Of a stretch of DNA of 29,882 nt, positions 1 through 8,156 are shown piece after piece (the stretch's first letter is position 1; every line of letters starts with the position of its first letter). The stretch is from an uncultured Desulfovibrio sp. (lineage in GTDB: Bacteria > Desulfobacterota > Desulfovibrionia > Desulfovibrionales > Desulfovibrionaceae). The translations under genes were made by a program, and so were the position numbers. Where the stretch lies: NCBI GenBank assembly GCA_900547595.1, contig URHE01000016.1:1-29882 (forward strand). Reading direction: 5' to 3'. A model generated the notes under the pieces. That model did no database searches, had not been told where the DNA came from, and was given only the letters and a program-made list of their open reading frames with translations.

Positions 1-1
1 T

Positions 2-280
2 GTTTTTGAGAAAAAAGATTATCTAATCCCTAGGAGCGTTGAAGCTGCATGTAAATTGCGCCATGGTATCGCTCATCATACATATTCCTATCAATCAAGA
101 TTGCAGAATTTAAATTCACTTAAAACTTCTGTTGAAACTGATAATTATTTTACGCTTTTTTTGAGTTTGATTTTTGTTGACTTGTTCCTGATGCATATTT
201 CATATGAAATGCTTCTGCACATGGAGAAAAAAAATAAGCTGGCGTCGAAGTGTTTTTGTTTCGTCAATCTTGATACATAG
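2..280 (+). CDS. C-terminal part of a HEPN-like protein, cut by the window edge
   Basis: A frame is open from the left edge to a TAG at 278-280, giving about 92 residues with no reliable start inside the window, so this is the end of a gene that begins upstream. Codons 59-76 read R-H-G-I-A-H, preceded by K-L. The R-x4-H spacing and the 'RHxIAH' wording match the motif of HEPN-domain proteins, often RNases or nucleotide-binding partners in toxin-antitoxin and defence loci. The rest is a hydrophobic, Leu/Phe-rich tail ending in a Lys- and Cys-containing segment. Base use is strongly AT-rich, unlike everything to the right, which suggests recent transfer. The HEPN assignment rests on a short motif only; a chance match in an unrelated protein is possible. 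Confidence 0.45.
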   Translation, partial: VFEKKDYLIPRSVEAACKLRHGIAHHTYSYQSRLQNLNSLKTSVETDNYFTLFLSLIFVDLFLMHISYEMLLHMEKKNKLASKCFCFVNLDT

Positions 281-536
281 AATATACATGGAGTATTAGA
301 GCGTTTTTGCAATGGAATTGCGTAGGCGCTCTGGTGGATGCCCTTTTTCTGCAGATGACATCCATGGGCATGCCCGTGGCAATGCTGGCCAAATCCTGCG
401 CCTGCCAGACGTGAGTTTCCCCTTGTTCGGCTGGGAGTGACGGAAAATCCTCAGCGTTTTCAGCTTTTGCCAACCGGAAAAGCGTCAGTGTGCAGCAAAG
501 GGCGGCCGAATGGCCGCCCTTTGCTGTGGGCTGGTG
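281..536. other. Gene-less junction between AT-rich and GC-rich DNA
   Basis: Composition changes from AT-rich to GC-rich around 300-340. A 42-codon plus-strand frame (ATG at 312, TGA at 438-440) has no ribosome binding site and no recognisable similarity, so I do not call it a gene. The only clear structure is the hairpin at 493-526. The stretch may be the edge of an inserted segment, but I see no inverted repeats or integrase. Confidence 0.5.
493..526 (-). terminator. 15-bp hairpin downstream of the hydrogenase unit
   Basis: Positions 493-507 pair perfectly with 512-526 around the four-base loop GAAT. It lies 10 bases beyond the hydrogenase stop codon on the minus strand. A T4 run follows only after about ten bases, so termination by this hairpin is likely but not canonical. 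Confidence 0.6.
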
Positions 537-2336
537 TCATTCCGTCAGCGTCAGGCGCTGCTTGTTGGCAAAGATGGTTTCGCTCGGGCTTTCGCTGCGG
601 TCCGTGTAGCCGGTATGCAGCAATTCATGGGCCTTGTGCGAATTGGGTTCGCCAAGATAGTCCGCATAGAGTTTCTTCACCTGCGGATTGTTGTGCGACT
701 GTCGGCGCGGCATGGCGCGGTCCAGACTGTAGAGGCCCTGCTGGCGCGTGCGGGCATGGGGATGATACTGGCCCTTGACGCGCGAGGTGCCCCCGCCGTC
801 CACGCAGCCGCCGGGGCAGGCCATGACCTCGATGAAGTCATAGGGGGATTCGCCGGCCAGGGCCTGCTCGGCCAGGGCGCGGGCATTGCGCAGGCCGTGG
901 CAGATGGCGACCCTGATGCTGCCGTGCCCTTCGCCAAGATCGATCTCCGCCTCGCGCACGCCGTCCATGCCGCGCAGGGGGACGATCTCGATGTGTTCCA
1001 GTTCCCGGCCCGTGACCACGGCATGCACGGTGCGCACCGCCGCTTCCATGACGCCGCCCGTGGAGCCGAAGATGACCGCCGCGCCCGTGGAGGCGCTCAT
1101 GAAGGGGTTGTCGAAGGGTTCGGGATCAACAGCCGCGAGGTCCACGCCCATGCGCCGCAAAAGACGCGCGAATTCGCGCACCGTAAGCACCACATCCGTG
1201 TCGGGCACGCTGTCCCGCGCCAGTTGCGGCCGGGCGGCCTCGTCCTTCTTGGCGATGCAGGGCATGATGGAGATGGTGCGCAGGCGTTTCGCGTCCAGCC
1301 CCATGGCCTGGGGAAGATAGCTTTTGGCAAGCGCGCCGAGGATGCCCTGGGGCGAACGCGTGGAGGAGATGTGCGGCAGTATCTCCGGGCAGTGCTTTTC
1401 CGCATAGTTGATCCAGCCCGGGCAGCAGGAGGTGAACATGGGCCCGGGCGTGCCCTTCCTGAGCCTGCCGAGCAGTTCCGTGCCTTCCTCCATGATGGTC
1501 ACATCCGCGGCGAAGTCCGTGTCCAGCACGACATCCGCGCCGATGCGCCGGAGCGCGCCCACGATTTTGCCCTCCACATTGACGCCGGGGGCGAAGCCGA
1601 ACTCCTCGCCAAGAAGGACGCGCACCGAGGGCGCGAAACTGAATACCGTGGTGATCTCCGGGTCGGCGAGCATGTCCAGCACCGTGTCGTTCTGGTCGCG
1701 TTCGGCCAGAGCTCCGGTGGGGCAGACCAGGGTGCACTGGCCGCACTGGATGCAGGCCGAGGCCCCGTGATTGTCCGCCATGCCCACGCCGATGCAGGCG
1801 CCCAGGCCCTTGCCGTCCACGGTGAGGGCGGCCACGCCCTGGATCTGGCGGCAGACTTCCACGCAGCGCAGGCAGCGGATGCACTTGCGCATGTCGCGCG
1901 TCATGCCCGTGGCGCTGTCATCCAGGGGGCGCTCGGCCGCGCTCGGGCGCAGCCGGTGGGTAAAGCGGTTGCGGGTCAGTCCGACGGCCTCGCCGAGGTC
2001 CTGAAGTTCACAATCGCCATGGCGCGCGCAGGAAACGCATTCCTGGTCATGGTCGGCAAAGATCATTTCCACCTGGGTGCGCTGCATGTCGCGCACATGG
2101 CGCGAGAAGGTATCGATGCGCATGCCGTCGGCAAGCGGCGTCTCACAGGAGGCCACCATGCGCGTGCCCTTGTCGTCGCTCACCTCCACGATGCAGACGC
2201 GGCAGGTGGCGGGCTTGTGCTCCAGCGGTTCAAAGCGGCAGAGCGTGGGGATGAAGACGCCCGCGCGCCGGGCGAGCTGCAGGATGGTTTCCCCTTCCTC
2301 GAACGCATATTCCTGACCATTGAGATAGGCTTTCAT
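537..2336 (-). CDS. hndD: Cytoplasmic [FeFe]-hydrogenase, HndD/HydA type
   Basis: This is the catalytic subunit of an iron-only hydrogenase that interconverts H2 with protons and electrons. Its 599 residues carry, in order: a [2Fe-2S] ferredoxin domain (C33, C45, C48, C64); a His-Cys3 [4Fe-4S] site (H96, C100, C103, C109); two [4Fe-4S] ferredoxin clusters (C152-C162 and C195-C205); and the H-cluster domain. All H-cluster ligands are present in TSCCPGW (C305), MPC (C360) and ACPGGC (C507, C511), as is the proton-relay cysteine C304. The C-terminal small-subunit-like segment (about 533-580) is fused. There is no Tat signal, so it is cytoplasmic. AAGGA lies 7 bases before the ATG. It follows the flavoprotein gene by 30 bases and clearly shares its transcript. 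No HndA/NuoE-like or full HndC-like subunit is adjacent, so the NADP-reducing Hnd label describes domain architecture only. No maturation genes (hydE, hydF, hydG) are in the window. Confidence 0.93.
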   Translation of the reverse strand: MKAYLNGQEYAFEEGETILQLARRAGVFIPTLCRFEPLEHKPATCRVCIVEVSDDKGTRMVASCETPLADGMRIDTFSRHVRDMQRTQVEMIFADHDQECVSCARHGDCELQDLGEAVGLTRNRFTHRLRPSAAERPLDDSATGMTRDMRKCIRCLRCVEVCRQIQGVAALTVDGKGLGACIGVGMADNHGASACIQCGQCTLVCPTGALAERDQNDTVLDMLADPEITTVFSFAPSVRVLLGEEFGFAPGVNVEGKIVGALRRIGADVVLDTDFAADVTIMEEGTELLGRLRKGTPGPMFTSCCPGWINYAEKHCPEILPHISSTRSPQGILGALAKSYLPQAMGLDAKRLRTISIMPCIAKKDEAARPQLARDSVPDTDVVLTVREFARLLRRMGVDLAAVDPEPFDNPFMSASTGAAVIFGSTGGVMEAAVRTVHAVVTGRELEHIEIVPLRGMDGVREAEIDLGEGHGSIRVAICHGLRNARALAEQALAGESPYDFIEVMACPGGCVDGGGTSRVKGQYHPHARTRQQGLYSLDRAMPRRQSHNNPQVKKLYADYLGEPNSHKAHELLHTGYTDRSESPSETIFANKQRLTLTE

Positions 2337-2366
2337 GGAATGTCCTTTTTCTGTCCGCGCCGGGGC

Positions 2367-4346
2367 CTAGGCGGGATTGCCGGGGATGGGGTCGCGCGTG
2401 ATCACGGAGAGCACACGGTAGCAGCGCATGCAGCGCGAGGCTTCGGCCCACGCCTCCTCGCGCGTCATGGTCTGTTCCACCTCGTCAAAATTGCCGGCCC
2501 GGCATTCGGGAGCGATCTCCCGCACGCCTACGCGCTCCTGCCGGGGCTTGGCCGGAACGGGCGCGGCATCGTCAAGCAGCCTGCCCCCGGCGATCCATTC
2601 GCTGAGCCGCCAGCGCGAGTCAAAGGGCACCTGATCCGTGGCAAGGAACTGGTCAATGGAGCGCGCCGCGAAATAGGCGTGCCCCATGCCCATGATCATG
2701 GTCGTCGGCCCGGAGGCGCGCGGGCCGCTCGTGCAGTCGCCCCCGGCGAAAACACCCTTGCGGCTCGTTTCGTGCGCGGCGTTGATGATGATGCAGTTCT
2801 TGCGGTCGCGCTCGATGGCTTCGTCGTCACGGAGCATGGCCGCGTCGGTCTTCTGGCCGATGGCCGCGATGACATGGCGGCAGGGGATCACATGCGCGGA
2901 CCCGGGAATGGGGCGCACGCCGCGCCGTCCGCTGGCGTCGGGCTCGGTGCGTTCCATGTCGAGGACGCGCAGGCCCGTGATTTCGCCGTTTTCCACCTCC
3001 AGGGCATCCTGGCCGCAGAGGAAATGGAACTGGACGCCTTCGGCCCTGGCCGCCGAGATCTCTTCCGGGTCCGCCGGGGCGTCAGCCTCGGTGCGGCGGT
3101 AGATGAGGTGGGTCGTGCCCGTGGCGATGCGCGCGGCCGCGCGGCAGCAGTCCATGGCCACATTGCCACCGCCGACCACGACCACGTCGCCGTCCAGCAC
3201 GGGCGGCGTGCCCGCTTCCACGCCCGTATAGACGCGTTCAAGGAATTCGATGCCGTTTTCATAGCCGGGCAGGCTCGTGTCTTCGCCGTCCATGCCGAGA
3301 TAGGCGCCGCTGGGGCAGCCGCAGCTGATGAAGACCGCGCCGTAGCCGCGCCGGAAGAGCTCGTCCACGTCAAAATCCCGGCCCAGCTTCTGGTTGAAGA
3401 AAAATTTGCCGCCCATGGCCTCCACGATGTCGGTCTCTTCCTGGAGCGTGTTCTTGGGCAGACGATAGATGGGGATGCCGTAGCGGATCATGCCCCCCGC
3501 CTCGGCCTTGGCCTCGAAAATATCCACAGGGTAGCCGCGTTCCAGCAAATGGTAGGCGCAGGAGATGCCCACGGGGCCCGCGCCCACGACGGCCACGCGC
3601 GCCTCCCTGCCGGGAGCGGCGGGCTGCGGCTTGAGCATGCCGGAGGCGATGGCCCGGTCCGCCGCGTAGCGCTTGAGGTTGCGGATGGAGACCGGAGCGT
3701 CCACCCTGCCTCTGCGGCACGCGCGTTCGCAACTGCGCACGCAGACGCGGCCGCAACTCCCGACCAGCGGATAGCTGCGCAGGACGGTGTTGGCGGCGAG
3801 GTCGTCATGGCCGTCCTTGATATAGTCGATGTAGCGGGGAATATTGACGAGACCGGGACACGCCTCGATGCAGGGACTGGTGATGGCGCTGTAAAACCCG
3901 CGTCCATCGCCGCATTCTCCGGGCCGCAGCGCCGCGGGAAAATGCGTCAGCGCGGCCAGGAGGGGCAGCGCGCCGGTCTTGCCCACCCCGCACAGGGAGG
4001 TGCGGCACATCTGGGCGGCGATGTCGCGCAGGTCCTGCCAGTCCACGGCGTCACCGTCGCGGGCGGCGGCCAGCGCGTCGCGGAGCAGGGGCGCGCCGGT
4101 GCGGCAGGGCGAGCACTTGCCGCAGGATTCGGACGCCACCTTGTCAAAGTGTTTCCACAGCGCCCAGAGCAGGGGCAGCTCCGGATCAAAAACGAGAAAG
4201 CCCCTGTCGCTGAGGAACGAGCGGGCCGGATTGCCTTCGTTGAAATTGTCAAAGACGGAAATATCCAGGCCGGGGGGCGTGCTGTCACCGCCGGCGCGGT
4301 TGTCATAGACGGTGCCGTCCCAGACTCCATAGACAAGTCGCGGCAT
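2367..4346 (-). CDS. GltD-like FAD/NAD(P)H oxidoreductase with NuoF-type Fe-S domain
   Basis: This 659-residue protein is a chimera. Residues 70-125 match the C-terminal [4Fe-4S] module of NuoF/HndC (SCGKCSPCR at C75, C78, C81 and a fourth Cys at 119). The FMN- and NADH-binding parts of NuoF are absent. Residues about 155-570 form a glutamate synthase small-subunit (GltD/NfnB-like) module: Fe-S cysteines 159, 163, 198, 202, 206 and 210, an FAD site GAGPVG (255-260), an NAD(P)H site VGGGNVAMD (391-399) and a C-terminal FAD motif GGD (535-537). A Cys pair follows at 639/642. The start at 4346 has GAGGAG seven bases upstream; an ATG 114 bases further out lacks one. Being first in the operon with the hydrogenase, it probably passes electrons between H2-derived Fe-S clusters and NAD(P)H. 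It is unlikely to make glutamate, since no GltB is present. Confidence 0.85.
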   Translation of the reverse strand: MPRLVYGVWDGTVYDNRAGGDSTPPGLDISVFDNFNEGNPARSFLSDRGFLVFDPELPLLWALWKHFDKVASESCGKCSPCRTGAPLLRDALAAARDGDAVDWQDLRDIAAQMCRTSLCGVGKTGALPLLAALTHFPAALRPGECGDGRGFYSAITSPCIEACPGLVNIPRYIDYIKDGHDDLAANTVLRSYPLVGSCGRVCVRSCERACRRGRVDAPVSIRNLKRYAADRAIASGMLKPQPAAPGREARVAVVGAGPVGISCAYHLLERGYPVDIFEAKAEAGGMIRYGIPIYRLPKNTLQEETDIVEAMGGKFFFNQKLGRDFDVDELFRRGYGAVFISCGCPSGAYLGMDGEDTSLPGYENGIEFLERVYTGVEAGTPPVLDGDVVVVGGGNVAMDCCRAAARIATGTTHLIYRRTEADAPADPEEISAARAEGVQFHFLCGQDALEVENGEITGLRVLDMERTEPDASGRRGVRPIPGSAHVIPCRHVIAAIGQKTDAAMLRDDEAIERDRKNCIIINAAHETSRKGVFAGGDCTSGPRASGPTTMIMGMGHAYFAARSIDQFLATDQVPFDSRWRLSEWIAGGRLLDDAAPVPAKPRQERVGVREIAPECRAGNFDEVEQTMTREEAWAEASRCMRCYRVLSVITRDPIPGNPA

Positions 4347-4431
4347 GGGCGATCTCCTCAACAGCGGCGCCGGTCCTGTCGCGCGCCGGTCGGTTTGCTG
4401 TGGGCGGAAAATCCGTAAGGGTCTGGGCCTC

Positions 4432-4460
4432 CTTCTAGCACAGGGAACGCGACAGTTCAA
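4432..4460 (-). promoter_or_regulatory. Sigma-70 type promoter for the hydrogenase unit
   Basis: On the minus strand TTGAAC (4455-4460) and TAGAAG (4432-4437) are separated by 17 bases. Transcription would start near 4425, leaving a leader of about 80 bases. The -35 match is good and the -10 moderate. Confidence 0.5.
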
Positions 4461-4632
4461 TGGCTGGCTGCGGAATCACAGCAATATGGGAAAAAAGGGA
4501 CATGGCCGGAAAACACGAAAACCAGTCGCATGCGCGGCACAGCGCGTGCTCCTGGTTTTCGGGGCCGATGCTGCGCCGGCCCTGGCGGCGCGAAAACGCC
4601 GCCGCGAATATTTCCGCTCCCGTCCGCTGGGA

Positions 4633-4672
4633 GATTTTCCGGCTCCCGGCACGAGCCGGGAGCCGGAAAATC
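4633..4672 (-). terminator. 18-bp perfect hairpin after the TPR gene
   Basis: Positions 4633-4650 and 4655-4672 are perfectly complementary around the loop ACGA. The stem ends in a short A/T run on each side. It lies just beyond the TPR stop on the minus strand and most likely ends that transcript. It could also act on RNA from the other strand. Confidence 0.7.
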
Positions 4673-4718
4673 TTGTGGGGAGGGGAGAAGCGCCGCCGCG
4701 CGGACGGGATGCTCCCGT

Positions 4719-5282
4719 TTACGCGGCCATGGTGTCGAAAAGTTCCTTGGCGCTGCTGTTGGCCGGATTCTCGCCGAGCACGGCTTCCAGATGCCGCCTG
4801 GCCTCATCGTTGCGGCCCAGATAGATGAGGCAGCCGGCCAGCGTCACGCGCACGGCCTCTTTTTCCTCGCTGGCCTCAAGCGCGGCTTCAAGGTAGGGGA
4901 GCGTGGCCTCCACGCGTTCCGTCTGATACGCCTCGCGCACAAGGCAGTTGAGCGCAACGATATTGGACGCGGATTTTTCCAGCGCGCGGGCGAAATGGTC
5001 GAAGGCTTCCCCGTGATTGCCTTTTTCCATGTGGACAAGCCCGATGCCGCACAGAGCCTTGTCGGTCTCTTCCACCGCGGCCGCCTTCTGATAGAGCACA
5101 AGGGCCTTGTCCAGCTCGGAGCGCTGCACGGCCACGGTGGCAAGCCCCATATAGGGCGCGCTGCTGCGGGAATTTCCCGCCGCGGCCTTGCGATAGTATT
5201 CCTCGGCCTTGTCAAAATCGCCCATGAAAAGGTAGCACTCGCCCAGTTCCTTGTTGATCTCGTAATCCAGCTGATTTTCCAT
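4719..5282 (-). CDS. Tetratricopeptide repeat protein
   Basis: A 187-residue soluble protein built almost entirely of helical TPR pairs. Typical TPR wording is visible from the N-terminus (for example GECYLFMGDFDKAEEYYRKA, then GLVHMEKGNHGEAFDHFARAL and CLIYLGRNDEARRHLEAVL), giving about five repeats. TPR proteins are protein-protein scaffolds, and the partner cannot be read from sequence. The start at 5282 has GGGGAGG five bases upstream; a longer frame reaching 5363 lacks such a site. It is monocistronic by spacing, with a strong hairpin behind it and an AT-rich leader in front. Confidence 0.85.
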   Translation of the reverse strand: MENQLDYEINKELGECYLFMGDFDKAEEYYRKAAAGNSRSSAPYMGLATVAVQRSELDKALVLYQKAAAVEETDKALCGIGLVHMEKGNHGEAFDHFARALEKSASNIVALNCLVREAYQTERVEATLPYLEAALEASEEKEAVRVTLAGCLIYLGRNDEARRHLEAVLGENPANSSAKELFDTMAA

Positions 5283-5539
5283 GTCATCCTCCCCTTTGAG
5301 GCGTTTCCCACATGGCGCGGTGGCGCCGGTGAAGTGCCTCGTGAAATGCAGGGAGCATGCCACTTGAAATAAAATTATTTAAAATCAATAGCTTGTATTT
5401 TGATGTCTTGGAGCGGGATGGCAAATATGCCCGAAAAACGCCAAAAACATCGCGCGGCGGGCTGGTCCGGACGTCGCGCCCTTGACGTCAGGGCGGCAGA
5501 TTTTGCCGCCCCGGCGGGGCATGGCGGGCGGCGCCATTT
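5283..5539. other. Promoter-bearing gap between cmk and the TPR gene
   Basis: A strongly AT-rich patch at about 5365-5405 is the probable promoter zone for the minus-strand TPR gene, but no -35/-10 pair with good spacing stands out. An 8-bp hairpin (5491-5498 with 5504-5511) lies behind cmk and may end the hisC-cmk transcript. A TGACGTCA palindrome lies at 5483-5490. Confidence 0.4.
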
Positions 5540-6280
5540 CTAGCCGCCGGCAAGGGCGCCGCGTCCGCCGTTGGCCTCTATATGGTGGATGAGCGCCAGG
5601 AAAACGCCATCAATATCCAGCGCCGAGGTGTCCACGATGAGCGCGTCCGGGGCGGGGCGCAGAGGGGCGATGGCGCGTTCCCGGTCCATGGCGTCCCGCT
5701 GGCGTATCTGTTCCGCCAGGGTCGCCAGATCAGGGGACTGGCCGCGTTGCTCCATGTCCCGCAGGCGGCGCCGGGCCCTGGTTTCCGGCGTGGCATCAAG
5801 AAAAAACTTGAAGCGGGCGTCAGGGAAGACCGTCGTGCCCATGTCCCGGCCTTCGGCCACCAGCGGGCCGCGTTCGCCCATGCGCCGTTGCGCCTCCTTG
5901 AGTATCTCGCGCGCGGCCGGCACCGTGCCCAGCCTGGCCGCCAGCAGCCCCACGGCCTCCGTGCGTATCTCGTCGCCCACGGGGACGCCATCGCAGAAGA
6001 GCCGGGTTTCCGCGCCGCTGCCGGCAAGCGTGAAAGGCCATGCCGCGCAGCGCCCGCGCAGCACATCTGCCGGCAGGGTCCCGGCATCCGGCCCGAGCCG
6101 GAGGGCCAGGCTGCGGAACATGGCCCCGGTGTCCAGATAGGGCAGGGCAAGGGACTCGGCCAGACGGCGGGCAAGCGTCGTCTTGCCCACGCCGGCGGGG
6201 CCGTCCAGCGTCACCACGGGCAGCCGCGCGGCCGGCGTTTGGGAAGCCGGCGCGGCGGCAGAAACGGGCGCGGGGATCAT
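5540..6280 (-). CDS. cmk: Cytidylate kinase
   Basis: Phosphorylates CMP and dCMP with ATP in the cytoplasm, feeding CTP and dCTP pools. The 246-residue protein has the P-loop GPAGVGKTT (27-35), the substrate-binding DTGAMFR block just after it, the RDMGT motif and the RxxRD-type lid typical of bacterial CMP kinases. A 20-residue Ala/Pro-rich N-terminal extension precedes the fold. Its ATG overlaps the hisC stop by four bases (ATGA), so the two genes are translationally coupled. Confidence 0.93.
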   Translation of the reverse strand: MIPAPVSAAAPASQTPAARLPVVTLDGPAGVGKTTLARRLAESLALPYLDTGAMFRSLALRLGPDAGTLPADVLRGRCAAWPFTLAGSGAETRLFCDGVPVGDEIRTEAVGLLAARLGTVPAAREILKEAQRRMGERGPLVAEGRDMGTTVFPDARFKFFLDATPETRARRRLRDMEQRGQSPDLATLAEQIRQRDAMDRERAIAPLRPAPDALIVDTSALDIDGVFLALIHHIEANGGRGALAGG

Positions 6281-7404
6281 GCGGGCTCCGTTGCGGCCAG
6301 CTCCTCCTCCAGAGCATGGAGGAATGCCGCGTTTTCTTCAGAGTTGCCCACGCTGACGCGCAGATATTCCGGCAGGCCGTAGCTTGCGAGCGGCCGGATG
6401 ATGATCCCGCGCCGCAGGAGGCCGTCAAAACATGCCCTGGCATCGCGCCCTTCCGGCAGACGGAACATGAGAAAGTTCGCCTGGCTGGGCCAGACCCGGC
6501 AGCCCAAGCGCGCGAGCCCTTCAGCCAGGGTGCGGCGTCCTGTGCGGACGGTTTCCAGCGTGGCGGCACGGAAGGCGGTGTCCTCAAGGGCGGCGAGCGC
6601 CGCTTCCTCGGCAAGCACGTTGACGGAGAAGGGCAGGCGGCAGCGCCAGAACCCCTCCGCAATGGACGGCGGCACGATGCCGTAGCCAAGCCGCAGACCG
6701 GCCAGGCCCCAGCTTTTGGAAAAGGTGCGGAGCACGGCCACATTTTCCGGGAGGGGGCCAGCGGCCAAAAGCGAGCTGGCCGTTTCGTCCTCCGAAAAGT
6801 CCATATAGGCTTCATCCACCACCAGCAAGGCCTTTGGCGCCTTTTCCGCGAGCAGACGCGCCAGCCGGGCCACATCCGCGCGTGGGGGGCAGTAGCCGGA
6901 AGGATTGTCTGGAGTGGTGACAAAGACCAGACGCGTGGAGGCATCGGCCAGGGCCAACAGCCCGTCGAAATCCATGGAAAAATCTTCCCGGAGGGCGCAC
7001 CGGCGCAGTTCCACGCCGGCAATGCGCGCCTGGATGGGATAGATGCTGAAGCAGGGCAGGCAACAGACCACGGAATCTTCCCCGGACGCCGCGAGCATGC
7101 GTATGAGGAGGTCGATGATCTCGTCCGAACCGTTTCCCGCAACCACGCGCGCCGGCGCGACATCGTGCAGCTGTGCCAGGGCCCGGAGCAGGCGTGGATT
7201 CCCGCCCTGCGGATAACGGAAGGCAAGACCGGCATGGCGGCGGATGGCCTCCTGCGCCAGCGGCGAGGCGCCGAGGGGGTTTTCGTTGCTCGCGAGCTTG
7301 ATGACCCGTTCCAGGCCATGGCGGCGCCTGATCTCGGCGATGGAAAGTCCGGGCGCATAGGCGTCCAGCGCCTGGATGCGCTCAAGGACCGAAGGTGCGG
7401 ACAT
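6277..7404 (-). CDS. hisC: Histidinol-phosphate aminotransferase
   Basis: PLP-dependent aminotransferase of histidine synthesis that converts imidazole acetol phosphate and glutamate to histidinol phosphate and 2-oxoglutarate. The 375-residue protein shows the family hallmarks: SNENPLG (39-45), the NGSDE loop (91-95), TPDNPSG (164-170), DEAY (197-200) and the Schiff-base lysine K230 in TFSKSWGLAGLRLGYG. The chosen start at 7404 has a GAGGT about five bases upstream and gives the usual length; a frame extension of 30 residues upstream is Pro/Arg-rich and not family-like. It shares an operon with cmk. No other his gene lies in the window. Confidence 0.93.
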   Translation of the reverse strand: MSAPSVLERIQALDAYAPGLSIAEIRRRHGLERVIKLASNENPLGASPLAQEAIRRHAGLAFRYPQGGNPRLLRALAQLHDVAPARVVAGNGSDEIIDLLIRMLAASGEDSVVCCLPCFSIYPIQARIAGVELRRCALREDFSMDFDGLLALADASTRLVFVTTPDNPSGYCPPRADVARLARLLAEKAPKALLVVDEAYMDFSEDETASSLLAAGPLPENVAVLRTFSKSWGLAGLRLGYGIVPPSIAEGFWRCRLPFSVNVLAEEAALAALEDTAFRAATLETVRTGRRTLAEGLARLGCRVWPSQANFLMFRLPEGRDARACFDGLLRRGIIIRPLASYGLPEYLRVSVGNSEENAAFLHALEEELAATEPA

Positions 7405-7605
7405 GATGACCTCGAAAGAAAACAATGCCGGGCGCGGCGGGGCCGGGCCGATTTCCCGCCGCAAGCCGCCGCGAAGGGCTGGCGCGCCCCGCACGGGAGC
7501 GGGATGCGGCGGATTTCACGCAGAGGGAAGCCGGGACCCCGGAATTTCGGCGCCCCGGCCTGTTTTTTGCGGGAAGTTCCGGCATTCCCGGCCGGCGCCC
7601 CGGGC

Positions 7606-8061
7606 TCAGTCCTGGGGAGTTTCGGAAGGACGAATGGTCAGCACGGGCATATCGGCATTCTTGACCACCTTTTCGGCCACGGAACCGAAGAGGATGCGGT
7701 CGATGCCCTTTCTGCCGTGCGTGCCCATGACGATGATGTCCACCTTTTCCTCATGGGCGCGGTTGAGGATCTCCTCGGCGGCGTAGCCGATGAGCACCTG
7801 TCCCCTGGCCTCGATGCCCGCGAAGTTTTCCGCCACAAAGGCTTCCATGGACTTTTCGGCGCCGGTGACGATCTCGCCGACAAAATTTTCGATGGTGTTG
7901 GGCGGCACATGGAAACCCACATACTGGCTCAGCGAGGGCGCGGTATAGACCACGATGACGCTCGCGCCAAGCCCCTTGGCCAGCAGGACGGCATAGGCGG
8001 CCACATCCTTGCTGTGTTCGGAGAGGTCCACCGCGCACAGTATCTTCTTGATTTCCTTCAT
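7606..8061 (-). CDS. Universal stress protein, UspA family
   Basis: A 151-residue single-domain Usp protein with the ATP-binding signature G-x2-G-x9-G-S (GTHGRKG then FGSVAEKVV) near the C-terminus, preceded by VDIIVMGTHG. Such cytoplasmic dimers help cells survive starvation and oxidative or energy stress; targets are unknown. The start at 8061 has GAGGAG six bases upstream. A longer frame to 8370 runs through the promoter and leader and is not coding. It stands alone with its own promoter at 8128-8156. Confidence 0.92.
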   Translation of the reverse strand: MKEIKKILCAVDLSEHSKDVAAYAVLLAKGLGASVIVVYTAPSLSQYVGFHVPPNTIENFVGEIVTGAEKSMEAFVAENFAGIEARGQVLIGYAAEEILNRAHEEKVDIIVMGTHGRKGIDRILFGSVAEKVVKNADMPVLTIRPSETPQD

Positions 8062-8127
8062 GGCATTCTCCTCGGCATGGCCCGGATGGCGTGAACGCGT
8101 CAGGCCGTTCAAACTCAACGTATAGAA

Positions 8128-8156
8128 AGGATAGGAGGTTTTGAAAAAATAGACAA
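8128..8156 (-). promoter_or_regulatory. Sigma-70 type promoter for the universal stress gene
   Basis: On the minus strand TTGTCT (8151-8156) and TATCCT (8128-8133) are 17 bases apart in an AT-rich patch. The start point would be near 8121, about 60 bases before the ATG. Confidence 0.55.

Larger units (their letters stand above)
4347..4718. other. Gene-less stretch between hydrogenase unit and TPR gene
   Basis: It holds the putative hydrogenase promoter (4432-4460), a 7-bp GC hairpin with an A-rich loop (4584-4603) and the strong hairpin at 4633-4672. Frames crossing it lack ribosome binding sites and protein-like composition. Confidence 0.6.

Noticed and set aside
312..440. A 42-codon plus-strand frame in the left gap
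   Set aside because: No ribosome binding site, no recognisable similarity, and it lies across the composition junction.
510..4418. A 1302-codon open frame on the plus strand opposite the hydrogenase unit
   Set aside because: It is antisense to two genes with intact catalytic motifs; its Ala/Gly/His/Arg-rich composition is the usual by-product of GC-rich codon bias.
5384..5404. ATCAA-N11-TTGAT as an FNR/HcpR-type operator before the TPR gene
   Set aside because: Half-site order and spacing do not match the FNR pattern TTGAT-N4-ATCAA; AT-richness alone can produce it.
7549..7605. A large imperfect GC dyad behind the universal stress gene as its terminator
   Set aside because: The stem has bulges, and the only T-run lies on the wrong strand for that gene.
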